A stretch of 64,000 nucleotides of DNA from Methylorubrum populi. GTDB taxonomy: Bacteria > Pseudomonadota > Alphaproteobacteria > Rhizobiales > Beijerinckiaceae. The translations under genes were made by a program, and so were the position numbers. Where the stretch lies: NCBI GenBank assembly GCA_036946625.1, contig JAQIIU010000003.1, positions 1,065,961 through 1,129,960 of the forward strand, given 5' to 3'. A model generated the notes under the pieces. It saw only the letters and a program-made list of their open reading frames with translations. It did not search any database and was not told the DNA's origin. Below, piece by piece: positions 57,117 to 64,000 of the stretch. Position 1 is the stretch's first letter; every line of letters starts with the position of its first letter.

Positions 57117-57182
57117 CTCACAAAACGCCCGGTCACCGGTCGTTTCCCTTCGGGCGCGTCGGCGCAGCGGGCGTTTCGTGAG
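57117..57182 (-). other. intercistronic stem-loop between atpE and atpF'
   Basis: The arms ctcacaaaacgcccg (57117-57131) and cgggcgtttcgtgag (57168-57182) pair over 15 positions with one mismatch, starting six bases after the atpE stop on the minus strand. The internal cgcccg/cgggcg blocks allow an alternative fold. It is in the position where F0 operons often use RNA structure to favour expression of subunit c, needed in many copies. Confidence 0.6.
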
Positions 57183-57188
57183 AGACAC

Positions 57189-57416
57189 TCAGACGGCGAA
57201 GAGGAGCAGCAGGGCCACGAGCAGCGAGAAGATGCCGAGCGCCTCGGTGAGCGCGAAGCCCAGGAGGAGGTTGGTGCGCTGGCTGTCGGCGGCCGACGGG
57301 TTGCGCAGGGCGCCCGAGTAGAACTGGCCGAACAGGTTGCCGAGGCCGATGCTGGCGCCCGCCATGCCGAGGCAGGCGAGGCCGGCGCCGATGTACTTCG
57401 CAGCGACGGGATCCAT
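57189..57416 (-). CDS. atpE: ATP synthase F0 subunit c
   Basis: The 75-residue proteolipid is a two-helix hairpin. The first helix has [20 protein letters not shown], the polar loop is [14 protein letters not shown], and the second helix carries the ion-binding carboxylate Glu58 in [20 protein letters not shown]. It forms the rotor ring. It follows atpB by 60 bases. Confidence 0.96.
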   Translation of the reverse strand: MDPVAAKYIGAGLACLGMAGASIGLGNLFGQFYSGALRNPSAADSQRTNLLLGFALTEALGIFSLLVALLLLFAV

Positions 57417-57476
57417 GAAACACTCCTGAAGTTCGAACGGGGTTCGTCGAGGGCGGAAGGGTCCGGCCGGAAAGGA

Positions 57477-58232
57477 TCAGTGGCCGGGGTGGAGGGCGTC
57501 GGCGAGATAGACCGCCGTCAGCGTCGCGAAGACGTAGGCTTGGAGGGCCGCGACGAGGAACTCGAGGGCCGTCAGCGCGACGGTGAGCGCGAGCGGCAGG
57601 GGCGAGAGCACGCCCCAGGCGCCGGCGACGAGGAGCTGCACCACGAAGAAGGCGAAGATCTTCAGGGCGATGTGGCCGGCCAGGATGTTGGCGAAGAGAC
57701 GGACCGAGAGGCTGATCGGCCGCGACAGGAACGACACGATCTCGATCGGCACCATGATGAGCAGCAGCGGCTTGGGCACGCCCGACGGCACGAACACGCC
57801 GAGAAAGTGGGTGCCGTGCCTGGCCACGCCGTAGATCACCACGGTCAGGATCACCACCAGCGCGAGGCCGAAGGTGACGATGAGGTGGCTGGTGACCGCG
57901 AAGGCGTAAGGGATCATCCCGAGCAGGTTCAGGATGAGCACGAACATGAACAGCGAGAACACGAGCGGCAGGAAGCGCTTGCCGTCGGCGCCGGTCGCCT
58001 GGTGCACCGTGTCGGCGATGAACTCGTAGAGCGTCTCGGCCAGCGCCTGGAGCCGGCCCGGGACGACGGAGCGGCCGGAGGTCGCGACGATGGTCAGCAA
58101 CGCGATGATGCCCACCGCGGCGAACATGTAGAGAGCCGATTGCGTGAACGCGAGCTGTTGGTTGCCGATGTGACCCAGCGAGACGAGCGGCTGCAGCTCG
58201 AACTGGTGGATCGGGTCGATACTGACCGCCAT
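57477..58232 (-). CDS. atpB: ATP synthase F0 subunit a
   Basis: The 251-residue protein has five to six helices and the subunit a hallmarks: SLFMFVLILNLLGMIPYAFA, the essential Arg in PISLSVRLFANILAGHIALK, and AYVFATLTAVYLADALHPGH at the C-terminus. It forms the proton half-channels against the c ring. It lies 136 bases downstream of atpI. Confidence 0.96.
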   Translation of the reverse strand: MAVSIDPIHQFELQPLVSLGHIGNQQLAFTQSALYMFAAVGIIALLTIVATSGRSVVPGRLQALAETLYEFIADTVHQATGADGKRFLPLVFSLFMFVLILNLLGMIPYAFAVTSHLIVTFGLALVVILTVVIYGVARHGTHFLGVFVPSGVPKPLLLIMVPIEIVSFLSRPISLSVRLFANILAGHIALKIFAFFVVQLLVAGAWGVLSPLPLALTVALTALEFLVAALQAYVFATLTAVYLADALHPGH

Positions 58233-58368
58233 GTGCCCGCTTCCGCCCCTCTTGTGTGCCGCGCGGGGGAGCCCGGCGGCTCCCGTCCGTCGCGCGTCGC
58301 CCTTACACGATGCCGGGCGAGTCTCAAGACCCCTGAAGTCCCTTGGAGACCCTTGCCGGCGATCTTTC

Positions 58369-58722
58369 TCAGTTTTTGCGGCCGCCGAAGCCGCTGACCC
58401 GCATGACGTTGTAGATGCCCGTCACGAAGCCCAGCATCAGCAGCACGATCATCCCCCACGGCTTGGTGCCGAAGAGATGGTCGGCGATGTATCCGAGGAT
58501 ACCGCCGGCGATCACGCCCGCGATGAACTCGGTCGAGAGCCGCATGGCCTGGCCGAGCGGGGCTGGCCCGCCGGATGCGCCGGTGCGCGCAGGCCCGTCG
58601 GGAGCGGCTTTCGGCCGCTTGCCCTCGAGCTGCGTCTCGAGACGTTTGAGCCTCGCGGAGAGATCGCCGTCGGCGGGAGCCTTTTCCGGCCCGCCCCCCG
58701 TCCCGGCCGGGTCACCGCTCAC
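58369..58722 (-). CDS. atpI: AtpI-like ATP synthase assembly protein
   Basis: The protein has a polar N-terminal half with ARLKRLETQLEGKRPK and two C-terminal transmembrane helices (TEFIAGVIAGGILGYIADHL and WGMIVLLMLGFVTGIYNVMR), the AtpI/Mg-channel-like pattern. AtpI assists c-ring assembly. I chose the GTG at 58722 (117 residues); the frame opens at a TTG at 58797, which would add 25 Arg/Trp-rich residues. It is the first gene of the F0 operon. Confidence 0.85.
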   Translation of the reverse strand: MSGDPAGTGGGPEKAPADGDLSARLKRLETQLEGKRPKAAPDGPARTGASGGPAPLGQAMRLSTEFIAGVIAGGILGYIADHLFGTKPWGMIVLLMLGFVTGIYNVMRVSGFGGRKN

Positions 58723-58886
58723 GGGCGACCCCACACGTCGTCGGGAGCGGAGGGAAGCGGCCCAGCCCCTCGGCGCGGCGCACCATAGTTTCGCCAACCT
58801 TGGGTGTCAAGGCAGCCTTGATATGCACCAAGTCTTTGATACGACAGCATAATTCTTTGCCTTTCCACCGCCTTTCCGGCGACCGG

Positions 58887-59540
58887 TCAGGCCCCCAGCA
58901 TCGGCTTGATGATCTTCTCCATCTCCTCGATCGAGAGGGCGCCGGCGCGCTTCTCGCCGTTGATGAAGAAGGTCGGCGTCGATTCGACCTTGAGCGTCTC
59001 CAGGCCGCGGGTCTTCACCGCGTTGATGGCGGCGTAGGTCTTCTGGTCCTTCAGACAGGCCTCGAACTTCTCCTTCGAGAAGCCGGCCTGGCGCAGCAAC
59101 TGCTCCATGGCGTCGACCGGCGATTGCGGCTTGCGCACGAAGGCCCAGTTCGGCTGCTGGTCGAACAGCAGATCGGTGATCGGATAGTACTTCGCATCCC
59201 CGTCGCAGCGCGCCAGCATGAAGGCGGCGGTGGCGAGCGGGTCGAGGGGGAACTCGCGCAGGGTGAAGCGCACCTTGCCGGTGTCGACGTAGCGCTCCTT
59301 CAGCACCGGCCAGGTCGTGGCGTGGAAATGCGCGCAGTGCGAGCAGGTCATCGAGGCGTATTCGATGATCGTGACCCTGGCGTCCGCCGGCCCGAGCCAC
59401 ACGTCGCCGAGGGGGCCGGGCTGCATCAGGGCGGCCGTGTCGGCCGACTGCGCCAGGGCTTCGAGGGTCAGGCGGGGCAGCAGGGCGGCGGTGCCGATGG
59501 CAAGGCCGGTCAGTGTCAGGGCGTCGCGCCGGGTGATCAT
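58887..59540 (-). CDS. DsbA-family thiol:disulfide oxidoreductase
   Basis: The 217-residue protein begins with a twin-arginine-like signal (MITRRDALTLTGLAIGTAAL), followed by a thioredoxin-fold domain with the active site ASMTCSHCAHFH (CSHC) and the cis-Pro in VESTPTFFINGEKR. It acts in the periplasm, oxidising or reshuffling disulfides. The order dsbA-like, dciA-like, mutY is common in Rhizobiales, where smc often follows; here the ATP synthase genes follow. The ATG at 59540 was chosen because it opens the signal peptide. Confidence 0.9.
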   Translation of the reverse strand: MITRRDALTLTGLAIGTAALLPRLTLEALAQSADTAALMQPGPLGDVWLGPADARVTIIEYASMTCSHCAHFHATTWPVLKERYVDTGKVRFTLREFPLDPLATAAFMLARCDGDAKYYPITDLLFDQQPNWAFVRKPQSPVDAMEQLLRQAGFSKEKFEACLKDQKTYAAINAVKTRGLETLKVESTPTFFINGEKRAGALSIEEMEKIIKPMLGA

Positions 59541-59700
59541 GGCAGGGGCGGGCTCCGTTCGCGGGCCGCGCTCGGCCCGATACCGCGCAGGATGGGACGG
59601 AACCGCTCCGTCCGGCCGAGGGACGCGTCGCCGCACGGCCTTTCGCGAGCCGCTTATCACGGCGCGAAGCGGCCCGCACGCCCCCGATGTCCCCTTTAGC

Positions 59701-59741
59701 TAGAGCATCGTCCTGGATATCGGATCCAGGACGATGCTCTA
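59701..59741. repeat. perfect 18-bp stem-loop repeat
   Basis: The arms tagagcatcgtcctggat and atccaggacgatgctcta are exact complements across atcgg. The outer agagcatcgtc matches the ends of the element at 51269-51320. Confidence 0.8.
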
Positions 59742-59754
59742 GATTCTTGTTTTC

Positions 59755-59800
59755 GCATCGTCTTTTTCCGAAAGCCGGAGGCCACCTTTCGGGACGATGC
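59755..59800. repeat. palindromic element related to 51269-51320
   Basis: In reverse complement it reads gcatcgtcccgaaaggtggc, then ctccggctttcggaaaaaga and cgatgc. It matches the 51.3-kb copy except for short substitutions, and ends one base before the dciA-like stop codon. Confidence 0.75.
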
Positions 59801-59801
59801 A

Positions 59802-60278
59802 CTACCGCCGCGCCACCACCGCGATGCCGAGCCGGTCGAGGGCCTCGCGCAGGTGGTCCTCGTCGATGCGCGAGACTGCGAGCGCCACCTCGCCGCGCCG
59901 GGCCGGGTCGAGGGCCTTTTGCGGAGCGCGGCGGGCCGCCCGGTGCAGGCGGTCCTGGCGCAGGGCGATCCTGCCGATGCAGGCCCAGCCGTAATGCGCG
60001 TTGACGCGCTGGATCACCACCGGCGCGAGGTGCTGGAGTTCGAGGGCGAAGGCGCCCTCCACCCGCACCACCAGGGTGCCGGGCTCGGGCCGCCCCTCCG
60101 CGTCGCGGCGGGCGCGGCGCGGCCATTCGAGCTTGACCGGCTGGCAGGCCCCGGCGAGCCGCGCACCGACGATGTCCGGCCACGCGGCCAGGATGTCGGA
60201 CGAGGCGAAGCCCTGCGCGGCAAAGGCCGGGCCGATGCAGCCCTCGATCAGTTCGCTCAGCGGTTTGACGCGCGCCAT
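59802..60278 (-). CDS. DUF721 (DciA-like) protein
   Basis: The 158-residue protein has the DUF721 fold signature. It shows LSELIEGCIGPAFAAQGF at the N-terminus, LAAWPDIVGARLAGACQPVK in the middle and LVVRVEGAFALELQHLAPVV after it. DciA-type proteins of this family help load the replicative helicase in bacteria without DnaC; this is inferred here from family and length. The gene is divergent from mutY, with a tandem repeat array between them. Confidence 0.87.
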   Translation of the reverse strand: MARVKPLSELIEGCIGPAFAAQGFASSDILAAWPDIVGARLAGACQPVKLEWPRRARRDAEGRPEPGTLVVRVEGAFALELQHLAPVVIQRVNAHYGWACIGRIALRQDRLHRAARRAPQKALDPARRGEVALAVSRIDEDHLREALDRLGIAVVARR

Positions 60279-60395
60279 CGGCACCCCGGAACACCGGGAC
60301 CGCGCGGCGGCGCCGTCCCTCTCGACAGGCTAACCGAAATACGGCCCGCGCGGGAGTCGGGACCGGGGTCCGGCGGACCGAGGGCACGGCCGCGT

Positions 60396-60494
60396 CGCTT
60401 TTCGGCAAGGCGCTTTTTGGCAAGACGCTTTTTGGCAAGACGCTTTTCGGCAAGACGCTTTTCGGCAAGACGCTTTTCGGCAAGACGCTTTTTC
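60396..60494. repeat. 15-bp tandem repeat array
   Basis: Six full units and one partial of the 15-mer cgcttttcggcaaga (or cgctttttggcaaga) lie head to tail between the divergent starts of the dciA-like gene and mutY. Units differ at one or two positions. Copy number could vary by slippage, and the array occupies the probable promoter region of both genes. Confidence 0.92.
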
Positions 60495-60523
60495 CGTCCC
60501 CGCGCTCCCGCTATGGACAGGCC

Positions 60524-61738
60524 ATGCCCGCCGCCTCGGCCGCCGACCTCCTCGCTTGGTACGACCGCCACCGCCGGGTGCTGCCCTGGCGGGCCCTGCC
60601 GGGCGTGCGGCCCGACCCCTACCGGGTCTGGCTCTCCGAAGTGATGCTGCAGCAGACCACGGTGACGGCGGTCAAACCGTACTTCGAAAAGTTCCTGGCG
60701 CTGTTTCCCAGCGTGAGGGCGCTCGCCGCCGCGCCGGAGGAGGCGGTGATGTCGGCCTGGGCCGGGCTCGGTTACTACTCGCGCGCGCGCAACCTGCACG
60801 CCTGCGCCAAGGCGGTCGCCGCCGCGGGCGCCTTCCCCGACACCGAGGAGGGCCTGCGCAAGCTCCCCGGGATCGGCGCCTACACCGCGGGCGCCATCGC
60901 CGCCATCGCCTTCGACCGGCCGGCGGCGGCGGTCGACGGCAATGTCGAGCGGGTGATGAGCCGCCTGCACGCCGTCGAGACGCCGCTGCCCGCCGCCCGC
61001 CCGCAGATCCGCCTGTTCACGCAGGCGCTGGTGCCGAACCGGCGGCCCGGCGACTTCGCGCAGGCGCTGATGGATCTCGGCGCGACGCTGTGCACGCCCA
61101 AGCGCCCGGCCTGCGCGCTGTGCCCCTGGATGCTCCCCTGCCGCGCCCGGACCGAGGGCTTGCAGGAGACCTATCCGCGCAAGGTGAGGAAGGAGAAGGG
61201 CATCCTGCGAAAGGGCGCCGCCTTCGTGGCGCTGCGTGCCGGCGACGAGGCGGTCCTCCTGCGCACGCGGCCGGCGGACGGTCTGCTCGGCGCCATGGCC
61301 GAGCCGCCGACCAGCGCGTGGCTGCCCGATTACGATCCGGCCAAGGGCCTGCTCGACGCGCCGCTCGACGCCCGCTGGAAGCGCCTGCCCGGCGTGGTGA
61401 AGCACGGCTTCACCCATTTTCCGCTCGAACTGACGGTTTTTTTCGCCCGCGTCGCGGCGGAAACAAAGCCGCCGGAGGGGATGCGCTTCACCCCGCGCCA
61501 CGCGCTCGACGCCGAGCCGCTGCCCGGAGCGATGAAGAAGGTGCTCGCCCACGCGCTCGCGGGCCCGGTGCCGCTCGCCGCACCGGCGCCGAAGCCGCCT
61601 CCCGAGCCCGATCTCGCCACGATCCCCGAGCCCGAGCCGCCGCCGCGACGCAAGCCGATCCCGAAGCCCGCCTCGTCGCGGCCCTCGGATCTGGCGCGGA
61701 TCGTGAAGAAGGCGCCGAAACCGGTGCGGACACGGTGA
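60524..61738 (+). CDS. mutY: A/G-specific adenine glycosylase
   Basis: The 404-residue protein has the helix-hairpin-helix motif LPGIGAYTAGAIAAIAF with the catalytic Asp in AAAVDGNVERVMSRL. The iron-sulfur cluster cysteines are spaced C-6-C-2-C-5-C (LCTPKRPACALCPWMLPC), and a NUDIX-like C-terminal domain recognises 8-oxoG. MutY removes A opposite 8-oxoG. A Pro/Lys-rich C-terminal tail of about 50 residues is unusual in composition. The start lies 29 bases after the tandem array. Confidence 0.95.
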   Translation: MPAASAADLLAWYDRHRRVLPWRALPGVRPDPYRVWLSEVMLQQTTVTAVKPYFEKFLALFPSVRALAAAPEEAVMSAWAGLGYYSRARNLHACAKAVAAAGAFPDTEEGLRKLPGIGAYTAGAIAAIAFDRPAAAVDGNVERVMSRLHAVETPLPAARPQIRLFTQALVPNRRPGDFAQALMDLGATLCTPKRPACALCPWMLPCRARTEGLQETYPRKVRKEKGILRKGAAFVALRAGDEAVLLRTRPADGLLGAMAEPPTSAWLPDYDPAKGLLDAPLDARWKRLPGVVKHGFTHFPLELTVFFARVAAETKPPEGMRFTPRHALDAEPLPGAMKKVLAHALAGPVPLAAPAPKPPPEPDLATIPEPEPPPRRKPIPKPASSRPSDLARIVKKAPKPVRTR

Positions 61739-61801
61739 ACGGATGCAGGGCGCTGCCCTGCACCCGCGAAAGGACTTGTCCTTTCGAAACCAAGACGATC
61801 G

Positions 61802-63427
<1,626 letters not shown>

Positions 63428-63775
63428 ATGAAGGCTACCAACCGGGCCGTCGCCCTCTGCCTCGCCACCGTCATCGGCACCGCCGTCGCGCTGCCCGCCC
63501 AGGCCCAGAGCGGCCGGGCCTCCTGGTACGGAAGCGGCCGCAAGACGGCGAACGGCGAGCGGTTCAACCCCAACGGATACACCGCCGCCCACCGCAGCCT
63601 CCCCTTCGGCACCCGCGTGCGCGTGACCAACCGGGCCAACGGCCGCTCGGTCGTGGTGCGCATCAACGACCGCGGTCCGTTCGTCGGCGGCCGGGTGATC
63701 GATCTCGCCCGCGGCTCCGCCCGCGCCATCGGCATGTCCGGCACGAGCTACGTCTCGCTCAACGTGGTGCGCTGA
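63428..63775 (+). CDS. RlpA-like double-psi beta-barrel protein
   Basis: The 115-residue protein starts with a signal peptide ([20 protein letters not shown], cleavage near AQA) followed by a single DPBB domain: [20 protein letters not shown], then [20 protein letters not shown] and [18 protein letters not shown]. RlpA-type proteins act in the septal peptidoglycan as lytic transglycosylases on denuded glycans. The catalytic acid pair of that fold may be present here but I did not assign it. An alternative ATG at 63416 sits immediately after an aggga sequence, too close for a normal ribosome-binding site, so 63428 is preferred. Confidence 0.87.
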   Translation: MKATNRAVALCLATVIGTAVALPAQAQSGRASWYGSGRKTANGERFNPNGYTAAHRSLPFGTRVRVTNRANGRSVVVRINDRGPFVGGRVIDLARGSARAIGMSGTSYVSLNVVR

Positions 63776-63907
63776 CGGCGAGGGAAACCGCCGCTCCCCC
63801 TGGCGTTGCCGGGGAACCGCCTCCTTCCCATAATCGTCTCAACCGCAGACGCGCGGGCCCGGAACGCAGTCCGTTCCGGGTTTTCCGCCTTGGGGAGAGG
63901 GGTCGAG

Positions 63908-64000
63908 ATGGCGAAGCCGATGGTGGTCGAGATTCCGCACGAACTCGGCCGCGACGAGGCAAGGCGGCGCATCGACGAGGGGACCGCCCGGGTGCGGGAC
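63908..64000 (+). CDS. polyhydroxyalkanoic acid system family protein, 5' end (runs off the right edge)
   Basis: The first 31 codons encode MAKPMVVEIPHELGRDEAR and RRIDEGTARVRD, the opening of the small PHA granule-region protein family (PHA_gran_rgn). Members are found near polyhydroxyalkanoate genes; their function is poorly known. A ggggagaggggt ribosome-binding region lies ten bases upstream. The rest is outside the window. Confidence 0.75.
   Translation, partial: MAKPMVVEIPHELGRDEARRRIDEGTARVRD

Noticed and set aside
60396..60494. CRISPR array at the short tandem repeats
   Set aside because: Units are 15 bp and directly adjacent with no unique spacers, and no cas genes are present.

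Overview
The window is GC-rich chromosomal DNA from an alphaproteobacterium, most likely Methylobacterium/Methylorubrum of the M. extorquens group. The evidence is the set of gene orders typical of Hyphomicrobiales (sppA-ihfB-lapA-trpF-trpB; glyA-nrdR-ribD-ribE; ribH-nusB-thiL; atpI-atpB-atpE-atpF'-atpF; dsbA-dciA-mutY-ccrM), a CcrM-type GANTC methyltransferase, a paralogue of the methylotroph formaldehyde-activating enzyme Fae, and GC-rich dispersed palindromic repeats. The genus is an inference; no rRNA gene is present to confirm it.

Layout. 1-3.0 kb: 5' half of rpsA, rlmB, tRNA-Glu and a 0.6-kb deletion derivative of an IS2-like (IS3-family) element. 3.3-7.3 kb: sppA, ihfB, lapA, trpF, trpB, then tRNA-Met with a good promoter. 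7.8-23.3 kb: an accessory catabolic island with two divergent arms. The leftward arm holds a liv-type ABC importer, a nitronate-monooxygenase-like protein, an enoyl-CoA hydratase, an IclR regulator and, further left, a class III CoA-transferase. The rightward arm holds a FadJ-like fusion, a thiolase, two acyl-CoA dehydrogenases and glutaryl-CoA dehydrogenase. The set resembles a dicarboxylate (pimelate-type) beta-oxidation pathway ending in glutaryl-CoA to crotonyl-CoA. Two copies of the same 15-bp palindrome lie between the arms and are the best candidates for the IclR operator.

23.5-39.1 kb: an ISL3-type transposase remnant, a SplB-like radical-SAM protein, a SHOCT-domain protein, glgX, a LOV-histidine kinase-receiver hybrid, icd, a Fae paralogue that appears to lack the catalytic histidine, trmJ, metY, a lone receiver protein, glcF, a small membrane protein and an HSL-type hydrolase. 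39.4-42.7 kb: the ligase-associated DNA-damage helicase and its partner phosphoesterase PdeM. 42.9-45.1 kb: small membrane proteins, an SDR and a small exported protein.

45.3-55.5 kb: a leftward thiL-nusB-ribH block and a leftward ribE-ribD-nrdR-glyA block, separated by about 4 kb that carries a HAD-UbiA prenyltransferase, a GtrA flippase-like protein and a GT-C-like membrane protein. These three could form a polyprenyl-phosphate-sugar synthesis, flipping and transfer module. 55.8-58.7 kb: F0 genes of ATP synthase. 58.9-64 kb: dsbA-like, dciA-like, mutY, ccrM, an RlpA-like protein and the start of a PHA-system protein.

Dispersed repeats occur throughout the intergenic space: at least three REP-like families, including one 170-bp element present twice in opposite orientation (39.2 and 53.8 kb) and one palindrome carried in frame inside the helicase gene.
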